64,000 nt of DNA from Persicaria tinctoria (taxonomy: Eukaryota; Streptophyta; Magnoliopsida; Caryophyllales; Polygonaceae). How positions within the stretch are numbered: position 1 is the first letter of the stretch; every line of letters starts with the position of its first letter. The stretch covers positions 11,787,396-11,851,395 of the forward strand of contig JBANSL010000008.1 of assembly GCA_037127255.1 (NCBI GenBank), in the 5' to 3' direction. Under the pieces are notes generated by a model. The model saw only the letters and a program-made list of their open reading frames with translations, was not told where the DNA came from and did not search any database. This document shows positions 1-11,111 of the stretch, one piece after another. Position numbers and translations under genes: made by a program.

Positions 1-1010
1 TTGATAACTCCACTCCCTTTGATGAAAATCGGAATTAGTTTCAAAGGTTTTGACAGACAGTTTGTGTCAAAGGTCTTGAAGCTAACAGCTGTGTTGATGA
101 AACACAAAACCTGTACTTTATTATATTATGTCCGAATATTATATTATGTTATTATATGCTTCCATATTGTTATTATATATTCACTAACCTTTCAGGAAGC
201 TATTTGAATTATATCTTCTTCCTTAAGCGTTCAAAGCTGAGAAAGATTAAATTGAGATCATGGCTTCCGAAGTTTCCAAAGATAGAAGATTGCGCTCAAG
301 CCATGATCCTCTCTTAGCCGTTGGAGAAGATTCCTTCCTCAAGTGGCGCCGATGATCTTCACTATATAAAGGAGATGAAGAAGAGAGAGAGGACTGGCGC
401 ACTTCACGAATATCATTGCACAATCAACCTTCAAGCATACTTCTCTCTTCAGCGTGTTCTCTCTGCTTGTTTTTAAGAGTCTTATATTTTGTTTCAAAGC
501 ATTTGAGAGATACACAGTGAGCTTATAGGATATATTTCGAGAGAGTGTTATACTCAAGAGTTTATAACTCAGGAAGTGGGCACTAGGCTATTGATTCTCG
601 AGAGTAAGAGGATTGTACTAGATAGCTGAGAGAGGTGGGGCTCTTCTAGATTGGTCTAGGACTCCAAGGGAACGTGAGTTGACTAGATTGCAATTGTATA
701 GGAGAGAGGCTTCTTGGTGAGCTATTAGGATCCTAATCTTTGTGAATCAATAAAGCCTGTTGAATTCTAGGGTTGTGGAAGAACCCTAGGCGGGAACGTA
801 GGCCAAGTTCGTGCCGAACCTCGTTAACAACTCGTTGCGTCCTTTACTTATTGCTTTACCTTATTTCCGCACTTGGTTCGATTGTTTAACTTTGTGTTTC
901 ATGTTTATCTCAAAGGTTTTGGTACAAGCTCCAAAAGTCTTGAGACTTTCTGCGAAAAACGGGCATATTCTATTCAACCCCCCTTCTAGAGTATCTCTTT
1001 ATTACATTGT
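1..1010 (+). mobile_element. Copia-like LTR piece (window begins inside it)
   Basis: A TATA-like CTATATAAAGG lies near 360, followed by a transcript-leader-like stretch with CAATAAAGCC near 748 and a C-rich ATTCAACCCCCCTTCTAG near 974. That last motif resembles the U5 end of many plant copia LTRs. No gag or pol coding follows, so this would be a solo LTR or a truncated end. The left limit is outside the window and the right limit is uncertain. Small ORFs here are not convincing genes. Confidence 0.45.
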
Positions 1011-1398
1011 TTTTTATTATCGAACCTTCACTACCATTTAAAATCAACACTTAGATATACCCATTCTATTGGGACTTGGGAGAGATGACCATTTCCAATT
1101 TTCTAGCCAAAAAGAAAAAGATTTTTCATTTGTAAAAGATGTTAAATTTATTTAATTGTTAGATGAAATTAGATATGTGATTGAATGAAATTGTTGAACA
1201 TCAAGCAATTAAGTGAAGTATTATTTATTCATGTATGGACTTTTGCCAAATGAAATGTTTTAACATTTATGTAGAAAATATTTTAATGCTTATATGTAAC
1301 TCATTCGAAACTATTTGTAATATGAATTATGCTTTAAAATTTACGGAGTATAAGATAAGATACTATCTTTTTAGAACGATAAATGAAATGTTTTAAAA

Positions 1399-1601
1399 TT
1401 CACGCACGCTTTTTTAGAACGATAAAAACTATATAAAATATTCATTTTTTAAAAAATCTTTTTTAACAAGTTTGTACTTATTAATAATAACTACGAAATT
1501 GTTAAAAAAATTATTTAAAAAGTCGATATTTTATATAGTTTTTAGCTCCTAAAAAAGCGTGCATGAATAGTAAAACGTCAAGTTTTGTTGAACGGAGGGA
1601 G
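1399..1601 (-). mobile_element. Truncated Stowaway-type MITE
   Basis: The right end is GAACGGAGGGAG followed by TA, the Stowaway terminus. The body is a long imperfect inverted repeat (GCACGCTTTTTTAG on the left, CTAAAAAAGCGTGC on the right). It matches, in inverse orientation, the complete MITE at 47889-48125. About 30 bp of the left terminal repeat is replaced by unrelated sequence. Confidence 0.7.
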
Positions 1602-1603
1602 TA

Positions 1604-1845
1604 TGTTGAATACGGTATTATTCTCCACTATATTATTCAATAATAATAATAATAATAATATTAATATTATAATACTATTATTAATTCATACAATGATTAT
1701 ATAATTAATTATAATATATGTTCAACATATTTGGCTACATTATCTTACTAGATCAGGACGGAAAGGAATTGAGACGAGATTTACCAATATTGTCTAATTA
1801 ATTATCGATTGATAGTTAGGAAGAATACCGTATTTAATTAGCTAT
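1604..1845. other. AT-rich spacer with AAT tracts
   Basis: Short (AAT)n and (ATT)n runs near 1640-1680 and no reading frame of note. Nothing else recognised. Confidence 0.6.
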
Positions 1846-2211
1846 TTGCCTCTTGTAACTCTAAATGGGTGGGATGTGTGTGTCGATCTGACGGGATCCT
1901 CTCCATTGACTCAGTCTGGAATTTCTGACTTTATGTCTGGTCGTGCTGTTGTTGATGCTGCTCGACGTAAGTGTGTCAAGTATCGAGATTTGTGTACGGC
2001 GGCTGGTTATGGTTTCCTACCCTTCTCATTCTCTTCATTGGGGGAGTTGGATACAGATGCGGTTCCATTGCTGAAGCGGATTCAGAAATTCTCGGTATCT
2101 CAGGATGCTGGGGCTCGTGTTGCACGTTATATTTTTACTAGACTTGGCTTTGTTATCGCTAAAGGAGTGGGTGCCCAGATAGTATCTCGGTTGCCCACTA
2201 ATTTCTTGTAA
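1846..2211 (+). pseudogene. Fragment resembling the C-terminal tail of a plant retroelement polyprotein
   Basis: An open stretch of about 120 codons with no clear ATG start (TTG at 1846). It includes LPFSFSSLGELDTDAVPLL, then RIQKF, YIFTRLGFVIAKGVGAQI and SRLP. This pattern of a phenylalanine-rich segment, a leucine-rich helix and FTRLGF-(A)KG-AQ-V-RLP recalls sequence found downstream of reverse transcriptase in plant non-LTR elements. No catalytic motif is present. The frame stops at 2211 and is followed at once by an AAT-rich tract, which could be the degenerate tail of such an element. Family placement is from memory and tentative. Confidence 0.35.
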
Positions 2212-2218
2212 TCTGTTT

Positions 2219-2219
2219 T

Positions 2220-2267
<48 letters not shown>

Positions 2268-2540
2268 TAATAATAATAAATAATAATAATCCCACGTTAT
2301 AATTATACTTTACAAGAAAAAAATATAATATGATATAATAATAATAATAATTTTATTATAAATTAATATTAATATTAAATTATATTATAATATTATATAA
2401 TATTATTATTATTATTATTATAAATTGAAAATTATTATTATAGTTATAAATAATACTTGCTCAAAATAATAATACTAATAATATATTATTATTATTTTAT
2501 AATATTATAATATTATTATTATTATAAAAATTATTATTAT
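2219..2540. repeat. (AAT)n/(ATT)n compound microsatellite
   Basis: Long runs of AAT and ATT with few interruptions, nearly 90 percent A+T. The tyrosine- and isoleucine-rich ORFs over it are artefacts of the repeat. Confidence 0.9.
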
Positions 2541-2544
2541 TATT

Positions 2545-2725
2545 ATATGCGGGACGGGACGGGATTTGCGGGATCCCACCGGGATCGTCCCGCGTTTCGT
2601 CCCGCATAATTTTTGCGGGACGGGATCGGGACGGGATTCGCTATTTTGTCCTAAATCCCACCGGGATCGGGACGGGACCGGGACGGGATCGGGATTTGCG
2701 GGATTTGTGCCCACCCCTATAAGAT
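2545..2725. repeat. GC-rich minisatellite (CGGGACGGGAT motif), possibly inside a hAT-type MITE
   Basis: Repeats of GGGACGGGATCGGGA and its complement CCCACCGGGATCG form an island of high G+C between AT tracts. The right end reads GTGCCCACCCCTA; TAGGGGTGGGC is a common end of plant hAT-like MITEs. A matching left end was not found. Confidence 0.6.
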
Positions 2726-3135
2726 AGTATATCATAATAGCATTGGGGAATATCAATTTACATTGGCCCACGTTATCGTTAGTTAAAGTAGTTTTTAGTA
2801 AAGTTGGTTTGTTTGGTAATGAGGTTTAATCAGGTTGTTCTACCTTGCAATAAATGTTTATTGGAATCAAAAATTATTTGATTGAGTGGGGTTTTGATCA
2901 ATTATGTCATGGTTTCGTGGAAACAAAACAAATTTATTGTTTCGCACATAGTAACTTTTTATTTGATGATTTGATTTGATTGATATACTCCTAAAATTTC
3001 AATTCATCTATATATTATCCTAATTAAAAATCTTTTTTAATAATGTGTTAACATCTATCTATATATCTATAATGTCTCTCCTTTGTCAGGACAAATAAAA
3101 TATTTACAGACAAAGCGTTCACTAATAATATGATA
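2726..3135. other. AT-rich spacer without gene
   Basis: No long frame, no repeat structure and no recognised element before the MITE that follows. Confidence 0.6.
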
Positions 3136-3370
3136 CTCCCTCCGTTCTAAAATACATGGATTTTTAGTTTTCGACGCGCTTTTTAAGGAGTGAAAAACTA
3201 TATAAAATATTATTTTTTTAATTAAATTTTTTATATAATTTGATACTTATTACTAATAAGTATCAAATGATATAAAAATTTTAATTAAAAAAATAATATT
3301 TCATTGAGTTTTTCGCTCCTTAAAAAACGTGTAAAAAAAGAAAAGCCCATGTATTATGGAACGGAGGTAG
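3136..3370. mobile_element. Stowaway-type MITE
   Basis: Starts CTCCCTCCGTTC and ends GGAACGGAGGTAG, flanked on both sides by TA, the Tc1/mariner-type target duplication. The 235-bp body folds as one long hairpin centred on TACTTATTACTAATAAGTA. It lies about 350 bp beyond the stop codon of the peptidase gene. Confidence 0.88.
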
Positions 3371-3715
3371 TATGTGTACTACTTGAATTGTAATTGCGAT
3401 AAATACGAAAAGCTTTTCAAAGATGTCATTACAAGAAGAAGATAGCAAACTGCCTGCAGCTAAGGCTAGCAACCCTCTCAAGTTTACAAAATACACAGCA
3501 AATGGATGAGTTGATCCATTTGGTTAAAGACTAATAAAAGTGCTGCTGCAAAGAGCACCAAAGGGTGCTAAAACTATTCACAAATTTTCAGTGCAGAATT
3601 GGAGTCTTTTTAAGTACAAAGAAAACCAAGAAACTGAACAAAATGCACACTAAACAACGACCTTCCGTTTCAGTCGAAAAAGATAGGTCTTCTGTAAATA
3701 GAAGTGCCCAGGTCA

Positions 3716-6669
3716 TCAATGAGCTACTACTGCAGCCACCCGGGGATTCGAGTGATGTATTGCATTGGAGTGTCTGGAGGGAGGCCAATATCGGAACATT
3801 GACCTGCCAACTATGTTTTCGATGGGGAGAGGACCCCTGCAAAATGCAAATTACCAGTAACATTTTAGTAAACCCTAAGACATACAATCATATTTAAGCG
3901 AAGAAATGACAGGATACAATCAATATAGATTGTCAGAAACATGAAGCTAAAGCGATTACCAGTTATGAGAGTCGAAGCTGTTGTTACGGTTATCACCCAT
4001 GACGAAAACATAGCCATCTGGTATGATCTGTAGTTTCATCAGGAGTTGTCAGAGAGAATTTAGAAATCCAATTGGCTACTTATAACATTAGTATTAGCCA
4101 GCCAGATTAAGTTCAGCAGCTTGAGTTTACCTCAGGTTCCATCTCATAAGCCAATGGTTCCAGAATGAAATCCTCATCTTGTACAGCATCATTTACCCAC
4201 AATTTACCATCACGGACCTACTCAAAGAACCATGATACATGTTCTCAGAGATTTAGCTGCGGATGTTTGTAATATTCAATGGCAAAGAGCCGGCCTACAT
4301 AATGAAGCTGAAATACTCACCTCCACGCAGTCACCAGCCTTTGCCACAACTCTTTTGATGAACACATCTCCGGAACTAAAACCAACAGACTGTATCACAA
4401 ATGTCAATAAGGATGTCAAACCAAGCAAACAAACATACCAATAAGAATGCATGTATAGAACTTCATTTACCTGAAGAATAGGCGGTGCCTTGAATACCAC
4501 AATATCTGAAACCTCAGGCTCCCGAAATGCATAAGAAACCTGAATAACCATATAGAGATGTTGATAAACCAAAACAGTACAACATATTGAACATAGTCTT
4601 CAACTAAAAAAAACACCATCAAAACATTAACAATTTAAACAACCATTGCAACATGATGGTTGGTGACTTGATATGACGACAATCCATGTTTAGACACATT
4701 CACAATCATAATCAATTTTTTTTTACTTATTCAACGGCTGTGTGGCATATGGAGAAGTGGTAGATGAAGACAGTAAGCCTCATAAAAGTTGCTAATCTTG
4801 TCCCTACGCAAGGAGAGGCTTGGACAGCTTTGCCTAAGAACAAGTGAGGTGGGCTAAGTCCAAGAGGCTCATATGCCTAGGGCCAAAGGCGCATTCATCT
4901 TGGAATTACACAAGAGTGCCACTTTTATAGTAAATATATACTCTATGCACTGTAGTATTTTATTAGCTATAAGCAAACCCTAACCATAAGACATATTTTC
5001 CAGTTTCATTTTTCCTTTCATTTCCACTTCACCACATTTCAACTTCCAACGGTTTCATCTGAGACTCCACACTCTTCTTCCTCTTTCTGATTTGCGTTTT
5101 TCTTTCACCCATTCTTTTTATTTTTCGGTCTTGTTACCTTGAGGCTCCTCTAGCAGTCCTCCAACCTGGCTCCTTGTTATTATTTTCAAACATCTCCTCT
5201 TTCTCCTACTGGTGATATCAAGCAGGTTATACAGTTGTAACTAGCTTTAAGAAAGTGAAGTGTTAGTTTAGGTTCCAGCTTGTGACGTCTTGCAAGCTAG
5301 AATCAAAAGACGGCTTATTTTTTCACTGGACGGAGGAGCACATATGTTTATGGTCTATATAAACAATCTCACTCAAGATATAAAAATTCCCATTATCCCG
5401 CCTCATTTAATATTTGATCCCTTATCAAGTTCTTATTCAATGTAGAGATTTTCTCTCTAAGAACATAATTAAGCATTTAGCACATGTAGCATACGGAAAT
5501 CTCCTATCCTTCTCAAGGCAGACAATTATGTAAACTACTTATATAATTCATTCAAATCCCTCAAATGTAAATCTACCATGGCAATGAAGTTCATAGAATT
5601 ATCAGCAAAAAAAAAATCATCTTGAATATTCACTCCTGATGCAATGAAAATTGAGATGATCATGATCCAGGATCTCGTCACTCTCGGACTTTCTCTGTTT
5701 ATCTATCTTCTTCCTTAGGATAGAGTGAGGGGCCCTCACTCTATCCTAAATCTTGTGATGATCATGATTCATGAATATAGACTCCCAGTGCAATGATTCC
5801 AAAACATCAACATTCAACAATCAACCATCGGAGTTTTTACCTCAAACCGAAATCATATCCAGTGGTATTCCTCCAAAGTCCAAACAAACTCAGATTGAAA
5901 GATAAGAATCATGAATTAACCAAACACAGCATCAATTTTTTTGATGAAAAAACACAGCATCAATTATTTCCACAAGCACAATAAATTAAATTTTGCCAAA
6001 TAAAACTACCTTTTCAGACAAAACACGGTCACCGACATGAAGTGTGGGGTACATCGAAGTGGAGGGAATCGATCTCGGCTCAGCCAGAGACGAGCGGAAA
6101 AGCAAGTTAACTGTCACATAAGTAAACACAGCTCTGGCATCATCCGATGAGAATTTCATAAACTTAGGGAACCAGCAATTCCGATCAACCCCCTTTGCCT
6201 TAAAGCCATTGGAGGTCTCCATAGAGCTCTTGTTGTCAGCTAAGTCACCAGCAGACGCCGTCCCTCCTTTATCGACGACGCCGCTCGCCAACCGAGAAAG
6301 CACCGGCTGGTTGCACGGCGTCGACTTCGATCCTTGCAAGAAAGGGAACATAGCTCCGGAAGAGAAACCAGACGATGTGATCAATGAAACCAGGCCGGCG
6401 ACGATGGGGCTTTGGAAGTTCTCCCCGATCGGACCACCGGCGATGGTGCTAAACGAGGTGGTAGCAGAACCAGCAAAGGAACTCGGCTTAGGGCGCCGGG
6501 ATTCAGATCTGTAACTGTAATTGCAGCTCTTGGATGGATCAGTGTTGGAGTTGTGGGCGGGACGGGGCTTGAAAACGACCTCGTGGATGCACCGGGTGGT
6601 GGTGAAGCGGGAGCCGGCGAGGTTCTGAGCGACGTAGCCGGAATAGAAGACGGTATAGCGGATCGCCAT
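3716..6669 (-). CDS. TPP1: Thylakoidal processing peptidase, chloroplastic (type I signal peptidase), six exons
   Basis: Removes thylakoid-transfer signals from lumenal proteins after their import into the chloroplast. I place exons (minus strand) at 6669-6010, 4539-4471, 4389-4321, 4217-4131, 4027-3960 and 3836-3716, all with GT/AG borders and phases that join cleanly, giving 357 residues. Residues 1-170 are a serine-rich, poorly conserved transit region. A membrane segment lies near 178-195 ([11 protein letters not shown]). Box B is [11 protein letters not shown] with nucleophile Ser205, box D is [13 protein letters not shown] with base Lys255, and box E is [11 protein letters not shown] (306-316). 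The order [23 protein letters not shown] is typical of Arabidopsis TPP1/Plsp1-type proteins. The start is the first ATG, MAIR, as in the family. It appears single copy here and intact. The paralogue choice (TPP1 versus TPP2) is less sure than the family. Confidence 0.93.
4540..6009 (-). other. Large first intron of the peptidase gene
   Basis: 1,470 bp between the donor GTAGTT (at 6009) and the acceptor TTCAG (at 4540). It is AT-rich with no coding frame of note. A perfect inverted repeat, GATAGAGTGAGGG/CCCTCACTCTATC, sits near 5719-5747. No complete transposon was recognised. Confidence 0.7.
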
Positions 6670-7717
6670 TTTTAGGAATACGATTAGTTCGAGAAAGATA
6701 CGTAACAGGTTAAAGTGGAGGAAAGGGTCCGAAGTAGGGTTTCGGAACCCTAAGCAGCGAAGAAAGCCATTTGGAATGCCGCGATCGGTGAACCGAAGGC
6801 GACGAGGATGAATTGAAGACTAGAGAGGCCGCGGGGAGAGGATTACGGACGCGGCTGGTGAAATTGATCGGAGTAGAGGTGGACTGGTGTTGAGGCGGAT
6901 CGGAGAATGGGACGGAAGATGATGAGGATAACGCCGACGGTGATCGGAAAGGGGAGAGAAGGAGCGAAGAAAGGTGAATTGGTCAAATGGGGCTTTGGTG
7001 AATTGGTGGAGGCCGACGTTTGTGGCTTTGCTCTCTATTATCTCTGCCCTTATTCTATATGCCGGATTTGACCTTGTTAGTTCGCGCTTATTACGAAATT
7101 GCCATATCACTGTCGGATACATAAAATCGTGATGGCATGTGAGTGTAATTTGGTGGGATCAGAAGGGTGTATGAGGAAGTGAGGTGTAGTTTGACTTTTG
7201 ACCGCAACCGTAGCCGGTAGCCAGTAGTTTTCCTTCCAACAACATTGATGCCTTCCTTTTTTATTCATTATCCATTCCAGCTGACGCTCTACGCCTACGA
7301 ATCGCCGCCGGTCGCCCTAACCGAATGCGATGGAACTATCAAAGATGAGCCTTCTAATCCGAAGAAACTTGGTTTGGTTGATGAGTTGGTGTCAACCGCG
7401 TTTGATTATGAATGAGATTGAAAGGTAAATATTTGTAATTTCATCATTATCATACTCCGTATTAATTTTCCGTAAATTAAAGAATGGCTAATTTAAAATC
7501 CGATTTTCCCTAAATACATTCCGTTTAGCCATTTTTAAATTAGATTATAGGGTTCATTTATTTTTTTTTTAGAATTTTCTTTGAGAAAATTTGTTAAAAT
7601 ATCACCATTTCCTAATCTAATTAAGTTAATAGCATACTAACTTTTATAATTAGCCGGTCTAACATCCAATTAACAAGTTATTAGCCCCTTAGCAGTCCTT
7701 CTCCTAGAGAAATTGCC
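6670..7717. other. Promoter and leader side of the peptidase gene, then AT-rich spacer
   Basis: The first 400 bp are G+C-rich and purine-rich on the plus strand, as expected for the 5' leader of the minus-strand gene. No clear TATA was picked out. From 7400 on the DNA is AT-rich, with a T-run near 7560 and no gene. Confidence 0.5.
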
Positions 7718-8175
7718 GTGGTGAGAGGCGGCCGGAATGGGCAGTTGCAAGGACGGGAGGGAGTCTGTGAGGCTTCGTCGGTGGGGGTTGGGTGCCGGAT
7801 TGGCGGGATTTGGGCTCGGGATGGCCGAAATTGGTGGCCAAGGAGGGCGGACGGGAGGGAGTTTGCGAGTTCGTCGGTGGGGGCTGGGTGTCGGATAGGC
7901 GGGATTTGGGCTCGGGATGGCCGGAATTGGTGGCCAAGGAGGGCGGATCTGGCGAGGGAGCGCCGGATCTGGCGAGGGTTCCAGGAGCGGCGGCCGGATC
8001 TGCCGAGCGAGGTCGATTGGATCTGGCGAGCGGCCGGAATTGGTGGCCAAGGAGGCCGGAATTGGTGGCCAAGGAGGCCGGATCTGGCAAGAGGCGGCCG
8101 GTTCTGGCGAGCGAGGTCGATCGGGCGAGGGTTCCAGGAGCGGCGGCCGGAGCGAGGATCGACGAGCGGCGGCCG
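7718..8175. repeat. GC-rich minisatellite (GGCCGGAATTGGTGGCCAAG type)
   Basis: Imperfect tandem units built from GGAATTGGTGGCCAAGGAGG and GGATCTGGCGAGGG, some arranged as higher-order blocks (GGTTCCAGGAGCGGCGGCCG occurs twice). Open frames of 110-190 codons occur in several phases on both strands and are all proline- or glycine/arginine-rich repeats. That is what a G+C-rich repeat without stops produces, so I do not call a gene. Confidence 0.8.
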
Positions 8176-8224
8176 GCGCGCAGGAGCTGTACGTGGAAGA
8201 GCAATCAGAGGTTGAAGAAGGACT

Positions 8225-9575
8225 TTTTACAAAATTACAAAAATTCACCCATAAATAGCAGTTTCTGTAAAATTACAAAAATTAACCCATAAATATGAAA
8301 AAGTTGCATTATATTAAAGAAAAAATTGCATTACATTAAAGAAAAAATATTGCATTACATTGAAAAAGTTGCATTACATTAAAGAAAAAATTGTCATCAA
8401 AACGTTACCTTGAAAAAATATGGCATCACGAAAACATTACATTGAAAAAATATGACATCAGGAAAAAAAATCATCAAAAAATTGATATCAAAAAAGTGTT
8501 ATCAGTAGTCAACGGTAAAAAAAATGGCATCAATGGTCAATGTGGCATCACAGTAAACAAAAAAATATCAGCAAGATTTGAAAAAAGTGGCATTAAAAAA
8601 GTGTCATCAATCCATTTTATTATAAAATCAAACGATTTGATTAAAAAAATATCATCAAATAATTACACTAGAAAAATGGCATCAAAACACTGCTTTGAAA
8701 AAGTTGCATCACATTAAATAAAAAAATGTCATCTAAACATTACCTTGAAAAAATATATCACCACGAAATCAGTACCTTGAAAAAAAATATGGCATCAAAC
8801 GATTTGATTAAAAAAAGTGAGATAAAATAATTACATTATAAAAATGGTATCAAAACACTAATTTGAAAAACTTGCATCACATTAAAAGAAAAAAATGTCA
8901 TCAAAATACCACTTTGAAAAAATATGGCATCATGGTAAAAAAAAACATATCATCAAAACATTGGCATAAAAAAGTGTCATCAAAGTTTAAAAAAAGTAGC
9001 ATCACATAACATCAAAAACGCTACTTTAAAAAGTGGCATCACATTAAAGAAAAAAAATGTAATTAAAAATTTGGCATCAAAACACTGTGAAAAAATGGCA
9101 TCAAAAAATTGATGTAAAAAAAGTGTCATCAGTAGTCAAGGGTAAAAAAATGGCATCAATGGTCAATGTGGCATCACAGTAAACAAAAAAATATCAACAA
9201 GATTTGAAAAAAGTGATACTCCCTCCGTTCGGCAAAACTTGTCATTTTAGGGTGTTAGTTTTGTTCAAAAAAACTTGTTATTTTAGGTATTTTGCCCTTC
9301 ACTTTACAAAAAAGCCCTTGATGTGATTGATGGTTTGTTAGTTGTAGTTTTCGATAAAGTAAAAAAGGAGGGTAATAATTGAGGGTATATTAGTAAATTT
9401 GTTAATTGCCTTAAAACTTGTGAAATAAGCTAAAATAACAAGTTTTGCCGAACGGAGGGAGTATTAAAAAAGTGTCATCAAACCATTTTATTAGAAAAGT
9501 GACATCAAAGTGAAAATAAAATGTAAAAAAAAATGGCATCAAAACGACAAAAAATGGCATCATAAAAAAAAATAA
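8225..9575. repeat. A-rich field of short dispersed repeats (GGCATCA / TTGAAAAAA)
   Basis: Dozens of variants of AAAATGGCATCA, AAAGTGTCATCA, TTGAAAAAATATGGCATCA and GCATCACATTAAAGAAAAAA. A larger block is duplicated: 8522-8630 and 9138-9220 share TCAATGGTCAATGTGGCATC and the sequence after it. No coding frame survives. It abuts the minisatellite on the left and the TTGACC cluster on the right, so the three could be parts of one non-autonomous element. Confidence 0.75.
9219..9461. mobile_element. Stowaway-type MITE inserted in the A-rich field
   Basis: Ends CTCCCTCCGTTCGGCAAAACTT and AAGTTTTGCCGAACGGAGGGAG are near-perfect inverted repeats. TA flanks both ends. It interrupts one copy of the duplicated block of the A-rich field; the corresponding spot in the other copy (near 8589) is uninterrupted. 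Confidence 0.9.
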
Positions 9576-9582
9576 AATACTG

Positions 9583-9649
9583 TTGACCGGTCAACGGTCA
9601 ACGTTGACCGCGTTGACCGGTCAACGTTGACCGTTGACCGGCGTTGACC
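9583..9649. promoter_or_regulatory. Dense cluster of TTGACC (W-box core) motifs
   Basis: Six TTGACC on the plus strand (starting 9583, 9604, 9613, 9627, 9634, 9644) and three as GGTCAA (9589, 9596, 9619) within 67 bp. TTGACC/T is the core site of plant WRKY factors. The cluster lies about 2.3 kb before Prx-1 and may simply be a repeat. Function is not shown. Confidence 0.5.
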
Positions 9650-9893
9650 TTGATAGGTAAATTGGGAAGGGTGCTAGGTTAGTTAATTCATTTTGTTTGG
9701 GTGCTAGTTAGCTAATTAAATATTTATAATGTGTTAGTTGGCAAAATAACCCATTTTCTTTCCCAATAAAGTATTTTTAAATGTAAATCCATTTTCTTTT
9801 AGTATATGCTATATTACTAGAAGAAGTAGAGTTTAGAGATACTTGTACGGAGTATTACGTTGCATTGATTCTTTGTAAAGTCATGGAGATTAA
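9650..9893. other. AT-rich spacer
   Basis: GGGTGCTAGGTTAGTTAATT is followed by a second similar GGGTGCTAGTTAGCTAATTA. No gene. Confidence 0.5.
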
Positions 9894-10037
9894 GGACGTG
9901 TTTTCCATTCCACCCCTCCACCTTTATTTAAGGGGTGGAATGAGCAGAAATCCCCTCCACCTCTCTACCTTCTCCTCACGAGGTGGGAAAATTTCCCCCA
10001 CCCCCATCCCTTTAAAAATAGAGGAGAAAAACATGCC
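9894..10037. mobile_element. Small MITE, Harbinger/Tourist-like
   Basis: Ends GGACGTGTTTTCC and GGAGAAAAACATGCC are imperfect inverted repeats, each bounded by TTAA (9890-9893 and 10038-10041). Inside, CATTCCACCCC pairs with GGGGTGGAATG. The size (144 bp) and TTA/TAA target favour PIF/Harbinger, though TTAA would also fit piggyBac. Confidence 0.55.
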
Positions 10038-10041
10038 TTAA

Positions 10042-10256
10042 TGTATCTAGTGCAAAGTTTACTAGTTTAGGACTCTCCTACAACTCTCCAAGTGTGTGGG
10101 ACCATAAAGGAGATCTTTGATGTTTGTGTGCAATAGTTGTATGTGCTATTAATTATATCTAGGATACAATCGTTGGAACATAAAATTTTACATGATATAA
10201 TTTGGTTTTGTTGTCAAATTGGCTAGCCTCGTTTAGCTAGTTATTTACTTTTCAAG
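10042..10256. other. Spacer before the first gypsy fragment
   Basis: AT-rich, no frame or motif recognised. Confidence 0.5.
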
Positions 10257-11096
10257 AAATGCAAAACCCCCAAATTATGGCTTTCAGACAGAAGCCAGGG
10301 GAACCACTAACACAAGTCTGGGAGCGCTACAAGAGGCTTCTGAAATCTTGTCCTACGCATGGACAACCACCCTACATCATCCAGGAGATCATCTTCAACT
10401 TCCTGGAAGCACCTACTAAAGACCGGATCAACAACTACACAACCTATGGGTACCTTGGATACACTCCGCGCCGAGCATGGGAGGTATTTGAGACGTTGGC
10501 GAACTACGAAAGCACATATGGGACTTCTGCGGCCGCTTCTGACGAAAGGTATGAAAGGCCTGCCCCATCTATGCCATTGTATGTGCCACCCAAGGAAATT
10601 GATCCAGACGTCAGGGAGCAGTTCCACAACGATCAGGTACGCCGTCTCACCAAGCAGGTTAAGTTTCTGTCTAAGGATAAGCCTTGCTTGGAATGTGGGT
10701 CTGTGAGGCACAACACTACTGTGTGCCCACACATCGATCAAGTACATCAAGGAGAGACCCACGAGGAGGTAAGGTATGCTGGGGGACAATACTCAAGACA
10801 ACATTAGAATCAGAACTGGAGCTATTATCGGCAGCCCCAGCATCACAATACCCTTCACAGAAGCTCTTAATGAGATGCCATCATATGTAAAGTTCCTTAA
10901 GGAGATCTTAAGCAAAAAGCGGTCAATGGCTGAGATCGCAGAGGAGTGCAACCAGATGGATGTACTAGAGAAAAGACCAGATCCAGGTAAGTTTGCTATA
11001 ACCATTGGATTTGGTCAATATAAATTTAATGCATTATGTGACTTGGGAGCTAGTGTGAGTATAATGCGTTTATCATATTTGTACAAAATTATAAGA
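10257..11096 (+). pseudogene. Gypsy (Athila-like) gag-protease fragment upstream of Prx-1
   Basis: The frame from 10259 reads the second half of a Retrotrans_gag domain (FRQKPGEPLTQVWERYKRLL, then FNFLEAPTKDRI) and a partial zinc knuckle (CLECGSVRHNTTVCP, C-X2-C-X4-H-X4-C), with a stop at 10807. A second frame (10776-11111) contains EALNEMPSYVKFLKEIL and the aspartic-protease motif CDLGASVSIM. It is nearly identical to positions 22024-22847 of the larger gypsy copy. Here the 5' part of gag and the LTR are missing, so this looks like the far end of a further, lost repeat unit. The sequence departs from the other copies at TTGTACAA (11080). Confidence 0.85.
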
Positions 11097-11111
11097 GATA
11101 AGTACCTCTAG

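Noticed and set aside
1..207. 68-codon ORF at the window start
   Set aside because: Lies inside LTR-like sequence, hydrophobic low-complexity translation, no family.
3588..3887. 99-codon minus-strand ORF over the last peptidase exon
   Set aside because: It is in a different frame from the spliced reading frame, which continues [13 protein letters not shown] to the stop at 3716.
7670..8292. Long open frames (up to 192 codons) on both strands
   Set aside because: They are proline- or glycine/arginine-rich translations of a GC-rich minisatellite, open in several phases at once; no domain and no start context.
8285..9560. Possible CRISPR-like or regulatory repeat array
   Set aside because: Short motifs occur at irregular spacing with drift and no constant repeat or spacer length.
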